Shown: piece after piece, positions 40,910 through 47,805 of the stretch
Numbering within the stretch: the stretch's first letter is position 1
Layout of the letters: each line of letters starts with the position of its first letter
Source: Mucilaginibacter psychrotolerans
GTDB taxonomy: Bacteria; Bacteroidota; Bacteroidia; Sphingobacteriales; Sphingobacteriaceae
NCBI RefSeq assembly: GCF_004519315.1
Contig: NZ_SOZE01000037.1
Span: 1-53,545, forward strand
Length of the DNA: 53,545 nt
Reading direction: 5' to 3'
Translations under genes and position numbers: made by a program
Notes under the pieces: generated by a model
Told to the model about the DNA's origin: nothing
Seen by the model: only the letters and a program-made list of their open reading frames with translations
The model's database searches: none

Positions 40910-42715
40910 ATGAAGCGTTTTTTTATTATAATAATACTGCTTTTTACCTTTTGTACAAAGCTTTTTGCGCAAAATAATGATTTAGCTCTGGCACGATTAT
41001 ACGCCCAGAACGGTGAGCAGCAAAAAGCGCTGGATATTTACCTTAAACTTTACAAGCAGGATAACGAAGGCTACTACCAACAGTACCTTAACGCCTTGCT
41101 CGCCGGTAAAAAATTCGACGAGGCGGAGAGCATCACCCGGAAAATGATACGCAAGCATCCTGGTGCCTACGAATACAATATTGCCCTGGGCACCGTCTAC
41201 ACCCAGCAGGGTAGTATAGATAAAGCCGACGTTATATATGCTGGGCTTATTAAAAACCTCCCGGCCGATCAGAACGAGATTTCCGCCATCGCCTCGCAAT
41301 TTTACCAAAATGCCAATGTGGAGTACGCGGTAAAGATTTTTTTGCAGGGCCGCAAGCTGCTGCACAACGATGCGCTATTCTCTTTCGAGCTGATAAACCT
41401 TTACCGCTACAAACGCGATAAAGGCGGCCTTACCGAAGAGTATCTCAACTTTTTACCATCTAACCCTTCGTTTTTAAACCAGGCCGAAAGTATGTTGGCT
41501 ACGGTTTATGAGGGCGCGCCCGATTACGATATACTGAAGTTTGCTTTGCTGAAACGGATACAGAAAGACCCGCAGCAGCTTATTTACGTAAACCTGCTTA
41601 CCTGGCAATACCTGCAACAAAAGGATTTTGGGCAGGCACTTAATCAGGCCATAGCCCTTAGCCGCCGCCAAAACGACGACGGCGGCAGCATATACGAGTT
41701 GTGCAGCACGCTTAGTGCTAACGAGGCTTATGACGAAGCCATTCGGGGGTACGAATATGTTATTGCCAAGGGGAAAGACAATCCGAATTACGTTTCGGCC
41801 AAGATAGAGCTCATTAATACCAAAAACCTGAAGGTTACCAGCGGCAAATATACTCAGGCCGACTTGCTGAGCCTGGAGCAGGACTACCTTAACCTCCTGA
41901 ACGAATTTGGCCGCAACCGCAGCACCGTGTTCGCCATGCAGAAACTTGCCAGTCTGCAGGCCTTTAAGCTACATAAATTAAAGGACGCCGAAGCACTACT
42001 GGAAAGCGCGGTGTCCATCCCCGATGTACGCCCCACCCTGCTGGCAAGCTGCAAACTAGACCTTGGCGATATTTACCTGCTGAACAACCAACCATGGGAT
42101 GCTACCCTATTGTATAGCCAGGTGGAGAAAGACAACCCTAACACCGCCGTTGGGCAAGATGCCCTGTTGCGGAATGCCAAACTGGCCTACTACACCGGCG
42201 ACTTCAATTGGAGCAGGCGGCAATTGGATATTTTGAAGGCAGCCACCACGCAGCTGATCGCCAATGATGCGTTGAATTTATCCTTGCTGATATCTGATAA
42301 CCTGGCCATAGATAGCGCCGGCACAGCACTTAAGATGTATGCCCGTGCCGATTTGCTGATATTTGCCGAACAAACCGATAAGGCGGTACTCACGCTGGAT
42401 AGTATACCTAAAAAGTACCCCGGTACGCTGGAGGCTGATGTGCTGATGGCTAAAACCAAAATACTGCTACAGCAAAAACAATACCCCGAAGCGGTAGCCC
42501 TGTTAAAACAAATTGCAGAAAGCCATCCCGATGACCTTTGGGCAGACGATGCCGTATTTATGCTGGGCGACCTATACGAAACCAAACTGAACAACCCCAC
42601 CATGGCCCAAACCTATTACCAAAAAATAATCGCCGATTACCCGGGCAGCCTCTGGCTGAACGATGCCCGCAAACGCTTCAGAGCGTTGAGGGGGGATAAG
42701 AATGACGCTTCTTAG
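40910..42715 (+). CDS. Exported tetratricopeptide repeat protein
   Basis: The ATG at 40910 gives MKRFFIIIILLFTFCTKLFA, a signal peptide; the GTG-started frame from 40886 adds 8 polar residues and is rejected. The 601-aa product is alpha-helical with many degenerate TPRs: LARLYAQNGEQQKALDIYLK, FDEAESITRKMIRKHPGAYE, then late repeats QKQYPEAVALLKQIAESHPD and TMAQTYYQKIIADYPGSLWL. The last ones resemble the outer membrane lipoprotein/YbgF-like TPR type. It probably scaffolds a periplasmic complex. Immediately after its TAG stop begins a TCATTGGG tandem array. Confidence 0.88.
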   Translation: MKRFFIIIILLFTFCTKLFAQNNDLALARLYAQNGEQQKALDIYLKLYKQDNEGYYQQYLNALLAGKKFDEAESITRKMIRKHPGAYEYNIALGTVYTQQGSIDKADVIYAGLIKNLPADQNEISAIASQFYQNANVEYAVKIFLQGRKLLHNDALFSFELINLYRYKRDKGGLTEEYLNFLPSNPSFLNQAESMLATVYEGAPDYDILKFALLKRIQKDPQQLIYVNLLTWQYLQQKDFGQALNQAIALSRRQNDDGGSIYELCSTLSANEAYDEAIRGYEYVIAKGKDNPNYVSAKIELINTKNLKVTSGKYTQADLLSLEQDYLNLLNEFGRNRSTVFAMQKLASLQAFKLHKLKDAEALLESAVSIPDVRPTLLASCKLDLGDIYLLNNQPWDATLLYSQVEKDNPNTAVGQDALLRNAKLAYYTGDFNWSRRQLDILKAATTQLIANDALNLSLLISDNLAIDSAGTALKMYARADLLIFAEQTDKAVLTLDSIPKKYPGTLEADVLMAKTKILLQQKQYPEAVALLKQIAESHPDDLWADDAVFMLGDLYETKLNNPTMAQTYYQKIIADYPGSLWLNDARKRFRALRGDKNDAS

Positions 42716-42716
42716 G

Positions 42717-42796
42717 TCATTGGGTCATTGGGTCATTGGGTCATTGGGTCATTGGGTCATTGGGTCATTGGGTCATTGGGTCATTGGGTCATTGGA
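42717..42796. repeat. TCATTGGG 8-bp tandem array, ten copies
   Basis: Units start at 42717, 42725, 42733, 42741, 42749, 42757, 42765, 42773, 42781 and 42789; nine are identical, and the last ends TCATTGGA. The array begins one nt after the TPR gene's stop codon. An eight-bp unit read in one frame gives an artefactual LGHWVIGS protein repeat. Confidence 0.95.
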
Positions 42797-42853
42797 GGGA
42801 ATTTTGAATGCGAGGTTATGTTTTAGCAAAATCAAAGTAAATCAGCTCATCTT

Positions 42854-42959
42854 TATCGATGTAATCTTTCGCAAATCGGTGTAATCTCAAAAAAATCAAT
42901 CCTTCAATCCCTCAATCATTTTAAAAAATCGGTGGAATCATCCCCAAATCGGTGAAATC
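42854..42959 (+). repeat. AATCGGTGNAATC motif cluster upstream of the DUF4286 gene
   Basis: Motifs at 42854 (TATCGATGTAATC), 42874, 42927 and 42947, in two pairs each 20 bp apart. A TACTTTTG -7-like box (42964-42971) follows, only 4 nt before the ATG at 42976. Same family as the cluster before msrB. Confidence 0.75.
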
Positions 42960-42975
42960 CTGTTACTTTTGAGGC

Positions 42976-43278
42976 ATGATTATTTACAACGAAACCTTTA
43001 TCCTCGAAGATACGGTTGAGCAGGAATGGCTGGCCTGGATGAAAGAGGTGCAGATACCCGCCATTATGGCTACGGGCTATTTCTCATCTTATCAAATCCT
43101 AACCATCATCGATTCGCCTAATGAAGGCATCACTTACTGTGTTCAATACATGGCCGATACCATAGAGCAGTTTCAGGATTATTACAGCGGCCACCTGTTC
43201 CGTTTTCAGGACGGGCATCAGCAACAATTTGCCGAGCGTTTCGTATTGTTCAACACCGTTATGAAAACCGTAGACTAA
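42976..43278 (+). CDS. DUF4286 family protein
   Basis: This 100-aa protein matches the Bacteroidota DUF4286 family: MIIYNETFILEDTVEQEWLA, a helix, IPAIMATGYFSSYQIL, then TYCVQYMADTIEQFQDYY and the end FAERFVLFNTVMKTV. It looks like a ferredoxin-like (Dabb/EthD-type) fold. Function is unknown. It is followed 9 nt later by rfbC and probably cotranscribed with it. Confidence 0.9.
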   Translation: MIIYNETFILEDTVEQEWLAWMKEVQIPAIMATGYFSSYQILTIIDSPNEGITYCVQYMADTIEQFQDYYSGHLFRFQDGHQQQFAERFVLFNTVMKTVD

Positions 43279-43287
43279 CCACCATAT

Positions 43288-43842
43288 ATGACCGCAACCC
43301 AAACCATAATCCCCGGCGTAATCATATTAGAGCCCCGCGTATTTACAGACGACCGTGGGTACTTCTACGAAAGTTATAGCAAACGCACCCTTACCGAATT
43401 GGGCATTGAAGCAGATTTTGTGCAGGATAACCAATCTATGTCGCAAAAAGGCACCGTTAGGGGCTTGCATGCGCAGGCGAATCCCTTTGCGCAGGGCAAA
43501 TTGGTGCGCGTATTACAAGGTAGCGTAATGGACGTAGCGGTAGACGCACGCCTTGGCTCGCCAACTTATGGCCGCCATGTTGCCGTAGAATTAAGTGCCG
43601 CCAACAACTTACAGCTATGGGTACCGCCGGGCTGCCTGCACGGCTTCGTCACTTTGGAGGATAATACCATCTTCGCTTACAAAGTAACCAACTACTACGA
43701 TAAAGCATCAGAAACCGGCGTGCTCTGGAACTCCCCTGAACTGGCCATAGGCTGGGGTATTGCCGAAACCGATGCCGTAGTATCTGCAAAAGACCAGGTG
43801 CTTCCAGCTTTTAAAGACTGGCAAAGCCCATTCAATATTTAA
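43288..43842 (+). CDS. rfbC: dTDP-4-dehydrorhamnose 3,5-epimerase
   Basis: This 184-aa cupin enzyme converts dTDP-4-dehydro-6-deoxyglucose to its L-lyxo epimer in dTDP-L-rhamnose synthesis. Key motifs are VFTDDRGYFYESY, QDNQSMSQKGTVRGLH with catalytic His61, KLVRVLQGSVMDVAVD and WVPPGCLHGFVTLEDN. The usual RGLHYQ reads RGLHAQ here, a mild variation. rfbA, rfbB and rfbD are not in the window. A strong hairpin terminator follows. Confidence 0.94.
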   Translation: MTATQTIIPGVIILEPRVFTDDRGYFYESYSKRTLTELGIEADFVQDNQSMSQKGTVRGLHAQANPFAQGKLVRVLQGSVMDVAVDARLGSPTYGRHVAVELSAANNLQLWVPPGCLHGFVTLEDNTIFAYKVTNYYDKASETGVLWNSPELAIGWGIAETDAVVSAKDQVLPAFKDWQSPFNI

Positions 43843-43865
43843 AAACAAACAGATTTCCATACCCT

Positions 43866-43913
43866 AAAAACAAAAGCTGTTACAACGTATATTGTAACAG
43901 CTTTTGTTTTTAT
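43866..43913 (+). terminator. Long terminator of rfbC with AGCTGTTACAA core
   Basis: Perfect 20-bp stem, AAAAACAAAAGCTGTTACAA (43866-43885) and its complement (43892-43911), with a CGTATA loop. The core AAAGCTGTTACAA/TTGTAACAGCTTT recurs in the terminator at 47599-47632. Confidence 0.85.
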
Positions 43914-43973
43914 AGGTGTTTTAAGATTTAGGTTAAGATGCTTTAAATAGCAGTGGTGTGCAGAGTTGTGTGC

Positions 43974-44375
43974 TTATACACCGCAAAAAGCGCCTATGCC
44001 TTTGGAAACTATAAAGTTTACCACCCAGCGCACAATTTTTTCGTCAAATATTCCCGAGGGAATAACAGAGGCCAGCGCTTTTACCACGGCATCTATGATC
44101 TCTTCGCGCGTAGCGCCCGGGCCAACAAAGCCACAAACAAATTTCTTTATCGCCGCCAGTATCTTACGGCCGATACCGAAGATATCGAATGCCGGTGAGA
44201 GGGCTGCCCCAAGCTCGTAATGTTTGCTTTCCAGGTTAAAGGCATGTTGGTAGTGTTCGCCAAGGGCCTGTTCAAGTTCCGTTTCGGTGGGTGCAGCGGT
44301 ATCTTTACTGTTTAGTAATGCAGCTTTAATATCCTCGATATTAAGCTGGCGGTAGTTTTCGTCGTGTAATAACAT
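43974..44375 (-). CDS. Unrecognised protein with hydrophobic, Gly-rich C-terminal half
   Basis: This 133-aa protein has a charged N-terminal half (NIEDIKAALLNSKDTAAPTE, LEQALGEHYQHAFNLES) and a hydrophobic, Gly/Ala/Ile-rich C-terminal half (FDIFGIGRKILAAIKKFVCG, VVKALASVIPSGIFDEKIVR), ending IGAFCGV. There are two Cys, both in the hydrophobic half. No signal peptide is visible. No family is recognised. A pore-forming or bacteriocin-like peptide precursor is one possibility suggested by composition only. It is divergent from the four-gene signalling unit and convergent with rfbC. Confidence 0.6.
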   Translation of the reverse strand: MLLHDENYRQLNIEDIKAALLNSKDTAAPTETELEQALGEHYQHAFNLESKHYELGAALSPAFDIFGIGRKILAAIKKFVCGFVGPGATREEIIDAVVKALASVIPSGIFDEKIVRWVVNFIVSKGIGAFCGV

Positions 44376-44459
44376 TGCTTTATTTTTTAGTTAAAGCAAA
44401 ACTGCGGCAATAAGGCACGCAAACAGCTACAGCAAACACGTTTTTGGGCAGGGTAATTT

Positions 44460-44478
44460 TACGGTATTAAATACCGTA
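44460..44478. promoter_or_regulatory. Palindrome TACGGTATTAAATACCGTA upstream of signalling unit
   Basis: Nine-bp perfect arms around one base, about 85 nt before the lipoprotein ATG. It has operator-like symmetry, between divergent genes. Confidence 0.5.
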
Positions 44479-44510
44479 TAAAAAAGTATATCAATAATTG
44501 AGGGATAGTG

Positions 44511-44539
44511 AATTTAGTGAAAAAATAATTCACTAAATT
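44511..44539. promoter_or_regulatory. Inverted repeat AATTTAGTGAA/TTCACTAAATT
   Basis: Perfect 11-bp arms (44511-44521 and 44529-44539) with a 7-nt A/T spacer, ending 25 nt before the ATG of the first gene of the unit. It could be an operator or a leader hairpin. Confidence 0.5.
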
Positions 44540-44564
44540 TAAACACCAAAAAAACTTTATCATC

Positions 44565-45449
44565 ATGAAAAAATTCCTCCTAATCGCCTGCTGCGCTGTG
44601 TGCATGATGGCGTGCAAACGCACAACTAACACTGATACTAATAAGCCAGGGCCTACTGTTACCACTCTGGAGCATGATAACATTGGAAAAACCCTTAACG
44701 GCCTGGATTCGGCTGACGCTATTAAACTGGTTACAACTTTTAAAAACGACACCACAAGTAAAGACCGCTTTACCAATATTTGGTTTAGTAAATCTTTCGT
44801 TGAAGATACTTATGATATTTTAAGCTCCCAAACCGATGCCGACGGTATACGCCTTTATATAGGAAAAAATGCTGATGGCCATAACACGTTAGTGGTTATG
44901 TCAACGAAGGATGGAGGAAATTATACGGATCCCGATAGCAGTAAAATACCGCCGTCCAAAAAAATACACGTAGATTATTTTCAACACGGTTATCCCATCC
45001 TAAATACAAAGGAGGTAAAAAATCAGGATAGTTATACAGCTACTTTAGGTGATGGTGCCGATCTTTATCAGGACACTACAAATAAACCATGCCCCAAAAT
45101 CAAATGCGAAATAAATGAGTCACAGGTATCATGTATTCAAGCCAAGACTTGGGCGCAAGGATTTAAAGGTGGTGCAATAGACATTAGAAGCGTTTGGTAT
45201 AGCCTAAAGTTGATAGCGTATTTAAAAGAGCAAATACATGCCGGAGTGAGTAATCGCAGAAGTGTTGACGGCATCCGTATATATTTTGTGGTTGACACCA
45301 CTCGGCGTAAAAATGGCTTTTTATTAACACCGACGGAAGAAATAAACGGCGTACATCAGGACATTTACGATTGCTATTCTTTGCACAAAATGTTTGACGT
45401 AGTTGATCACGGAGAAGAATGCCCTATATTTTGCAAAGGAACAATGTAA
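44565..45449 (+). CDS. Lipoprotein of unknown function, first gene of a signalling unit
   Basis: This 294-aa lipoprotein has a signal peptide with lipobox CMMAC (Cys17) followed by KRTTNTDTN. The body contains DADGIRLYIGKNADGHNTLV and a second RSVDGIRIYFVVDTTRRKNG, both DGIRxY patterns near repeated strands, and a Cys-rich middle (CPKIKCEINESQVSCIQ). No family is recognised. It is 7 nt upstream of the membrane-protein gene. Its place at the head of a kinase-regulator unit suggests a periplasmic or surface-exposed sensor or target. Confidence 0.75.
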   Translation: MKKFLLIACCAVCMMACKRTTNTDTNKPGPTVTTLEHDNIGKTLNGLDSADAIKLVTTFKNDTTSKDRFTNIWFSKSFVEDTYDILSSQTDADGIRLYIGKNADGHNTLVVMSTKDGGNYTDPDSSKIPPSKKIHVDYFQHGYPILNTKEVKNQDSYTATLGDGADLYQDTTNKPCPKIKCEINESQVSCIQAKTWAQGFKGGAIDIRSVWYSLKLIAYLKEQIHAGVSNRRSVDGIRIYFVVDTTRRKNGFLLTPTEEINGVHQDIYDCYSLHKMFDVVDHGEECPIFCKGTM

Positions 45450-45456
45450 AAAAGGT

Positions 45457-46113
45457 ATGCTCAATTACTTCACCATCGTCACTATTCCCGAACTTATCTG
45501 CTTTATCACAGCGGCGGTTTGTTTGTATAACGATAAAAGCCCGGCCTGGAAATGGCTGGTCTTTTATCTGTTTTGGGTTTGTCTTACAGAAATTGGTGGC
45601 ATTTACCTAAGGGCGCGTTACGGAACGAATAACTGGATCTATAACATTTTATTCTTGTTCGAAATCGCAACCATAATGATTATGTTCCGGGCCGTGTTAA
45701 ATCCATATCGCAATAGTAATAAGCTTATTTCAGTTGCAGCAATCGTATTATATTCGGTTTACCTGATAAACACTTTCGCGAAAAAAGATAGTTTTTTTCA
45801 GCATTATTCAAACACAGGTATCGCTCTCGCCATAGTTGCTGCTTTACTAAGCTTTTACTTTTTCTACTGGTTTCTTAACGATGATGCCTATGTACCGCTG
45901 TTTTCGTCGGCAAGTTTTTGGTGGGTATCGGGCACGTTGCTGTTCTATTTTGGAACTACCGTAATTCGTGTTTTTTACGATTATTTATCGGGAGTTATTC
46001 CTGAGCTTACTATTTATTATATTTATAGAGCTGTAAACATCACTTTATACGTTTGCTGGAGCTATTCATTTATATGCAGGCGACTCAGAAACCCGATATC
46101 CAGGACATTGTAG
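45457..46113 (+). CDS. Polytopic inner membrane protein
   Basis: The ATG at 45457 gives a 218-aa protein with about seven hydrophobic segments (FTIVTIPELICFITAAVCLY, WLVFYLFWVCLTEI, NILFLFEIATIMIMF, SVAAIVLYSVYLI and others). It ends with basic residues RRLRNPISRTL. No family is recognised. It overlaps the following kinase gene by 40 nt, so the two products are probably made together. The organisation suggests a membrane partner for the kinase, which itself has only one membrane helix. Confidence 0.8.
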   Translation: MLNYFTIVTIPELICFITAAVCLYNDKSPAWKWLVFYLFWVCLTEIGGIYLRARYGTNNWIYNILFLFEIATIMIMFRAVLNPYRNSNKLISVAAIVLYSVYLINTFAKKDSFFQHYSNTGIALAIVAALLSFYFFYWFLNDDAYVPLFSSASFWWVSGTLLFYFGTTVIRVFYDYLSGVIPELTIYYIYRAVNITLYVCWSYSFICRRLRNPISRTL

Positions 46114-46865
46114 TAATACTAACGCTCTTATTTCTTACGGCACCATTTTTTCTATTGATCTATATATCGCTTTTTAACCGGCGCAAAAAAAAGCACGATG
46201 ACGAAAAGCTGGAAATGAAACAATCCTTTGACAACGAAATTGTGAAAACGCAGCATGAAATAAAGGAACAAACCCTGCAAACTGTTGGGGCCGATCTGCA
46301 CGATAACGTAGGGCAATTGCTTAGCCTTACTTCATTCACCCTAAAATCTATTAAAGGCAACGAGCCGGATGGCATAAACAAAAAAGTAGATGCCGCTATA
46401 GAACTGGTTTCGCGGTCGATGCAGGAGATGCGCCAGTTGGGCAAATTGCTGCAGGGCGAACAATTAATAAGCCTTGGGCTTAACGAGGCCATAACCCAGG
46501 AAGTGCACTGGCTGGAAAGAACGGAGCAATACCAAATAACTTACCAGGCACAAAACCTTAACTCGGTAACGGCCAACCCCGAAAAGGACCTTATCCTGTT
46601 CAGGATAGTGCAGGAGATACTCAACAACGCGGTGAAGCATTCCAGAGCCACCCGTATCGACATCAACCTGCTCTACAAAGCCGGTACGTTACAATTGCAG
46701 GTAAACGATAACGGGGTAGGATTCATTATCGACCCTTCGGATAAACCCACGGGAATGGGCCTGATGAACATTAAAAACAGGGCGAAAATGATAGATGGCA
46801 CCACAACGATAACCTCCGCGCCTGAAAATGGTACCCAAATCAGTGTTTTTGTACCTTATCCTTAA
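46074..46865 (+). CDS. NarL-type sensor histidine kinase
   Basis: The ATG at 46074 gives a 263-aa protein with one membrane helix (about 12-33) and a short coiled coil. A HisKA_3 domain carries His76 (ADLHDNVGQLLSLTSF). The HATPase domain has N-box QEILNNAVKHSRATR, G1 DNGVGF and G2 GMGLMNIKNRA. There is no separate sensor domain, so input probably comes from the membrane protein upstream. A TTG start at 46053 would lie further into the preceding gene and adds 7 residues. It should phosphorylate the regulator that follows 10 nt later. Confidence 0.9.
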   Translation: MQATQKPDIQDIVVILTLLFLTAPFFLLIYISLFNRRKKKHDDEKLEMKQSFDNEIVKTQHEIKEQTLQTVGADLHDNVGQLLSLTSFTLKSIKGNEPDGINKKVDAAIELVSRSMQEMRQLGKLLQGEQLISLGLNEAITQEVHWLERTEQYQITYQAQNLNSVTANPEKDLILFRIVQEILNNAVKHSRATRIDINLLYKAGTLQLQVNDNGVGFIIDPSDKPTGMGLMNIKNRAKMIDGTTTITSAPENGTQISVFVPYP

Positions 46866-46875
46866 TTGATAATTT

Positions 46876-47505
46876 ATGATAAATATCGCAATAGTAGACG
46901 ACCACACACTGTTCAGGAACGGCGTGGCAGCGCTAATGAAAGATTTTGATGAACTGAACATCGTTTTTGAAGCAGGTAACGGCGAGCAGTTGCAGCAAAT
47001 TATGAAACAAAAGCCCCTCCCCGATGTGGTACTGATGGATATTAATATGCCGGTTATGGACGGGTACGCTGCTACTACCTGGCTCAGAAAAAACCATCCT
47101 GATGTGAAGGTGCTTGCCCTGAGCATGTATGAAGATGATAAGAGCGTGATAAAAATGATACAGTGTGGCGCAGGCGGTTATGTTTTAAAGCAATCAGGCC
47201 CGGTGGAGGTATTAACAGCCATTAAAACGATATTTGAGAAAGGTGTATTTATCAACGAACTGGTTTCGGGCAAGCTTATCCGTTCGGTAAGCAACCAGCA
47301 GGCGGGGCCGTGGTTTTCTAAAAACGAAGTGGAGTTTCTTAAATTGTGTTGTTCTGAACTCACTTATAAAGAGATGGCTGAAAAGATGTTCGTAAGCCCC
47401 CGCACTATTGATAACTACCGTGAATCGCTTTTTGCCAAACTTGGTCTTAAATCACGAACAGGGCTGGTCTTGTACGCCATCCAGAATAAAATCATCGAAT
47501 TATAA
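46876..47505 (+). CDS. NarL/LuxR-type response regulator
   Basis: This 209-aa regulator has a receiver with Asp8-Asp9 and phospho-acceptor Asp55 (VVLMDINMPVMDGY). A C-terminal GerE/LuxR helix-turn-helix reads CSELTYKEMAEKMFVSPRTI followed by DNYRESLFAKLGLKSRTGL. It completes the unit lipoprotein, membrane protein, kinase, regulator. Target genes are unknown; the palindromes upstream of the unit are candidate binding sites. A hairpin terminator follows. Confidence 0.93.
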   Translation: MINIAIVDDHTLFRNGVAALMKDFDELNIVFEAGNGEQLQQIMKQKPLPDVVLMDINMPVMDGYAATTWLRKNHPDVKVLALSMYEDDKSVIKMIQCGAGGYVLKQSGPVEVLTAIKTIFEKGVFINELVSGKLIRSVSNQQAGPWFSKNEVEFLKLCCSELTYKEMAEKMFVSPRTIDNYRESLFAKLGLKSRTGLVLYAIQNKIIEL

Positions 47506-47598
47506 AAATCATTTCTGAGGTTCCGGTTTTACCCTTCCGCACAGCCAACTGCATTCTTTAGGAGTGCCGGCGACAAAAGAACATATAAACCTTGGTAT
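47506..47598. other. Short gap before the terminator
   Basis: Nothing clear apart from spacer sequence. Confidence 0.3.
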
Positions 47599-47637
47599 CA
47601 AAGCTGTTACAATATAAGTTGTAACAGCTTTGTTTTT
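47599..47637 (+). terminator. Terminator of the signalling unit with AGCTGTTACAA core
   Basis: Stem CAAAGCTGTTACAA (47599-47612) / TTGTAACAGCTTTG (47619-47632) plus T-run. Core identical to the rfbC terminator. Confidence 0.85.
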
Positions 47638-47805
47638 TATGCGTCTTTTATACTTGGCGTAATTAACCCCATTCCAAACAATATTTGTCCAAAAGGTAAC
47701 AAATCTGTGATTTAACATTTGTAAACAGATTTTTAACACATTTTAACAAAACTATATTCTATTACTAAGAATTTAGTTATATCTTGCATGCACTAACTCT
47801 AAACT
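47638..47805. other. Upstream region of the outer membrane protein pair
   Basis: AT-rich; no gene. A promoter is expected; ATATCTTGC near 47780 is a weak -7-like match. Confidence 0.3.

Noticed and set aside
42717..42796. Possible CRISPR array
   Set aside because: Units are 8 bp with no spacers; a simple tandem repeat.
42702..42884. Plus-strand 60-aa frame with repeated LGHWVIGS
   Set aside because: It is a by-product of reading the 8-bp TCATTGGG array, which cycles through frames; no independent coding evidence.
47509..47739. Minus-strand 76-aa frame downstream of the NarL-type regulator
   Set aside because: It spans the hairpin terminator and lacks a plausible promoter or recognisable features.
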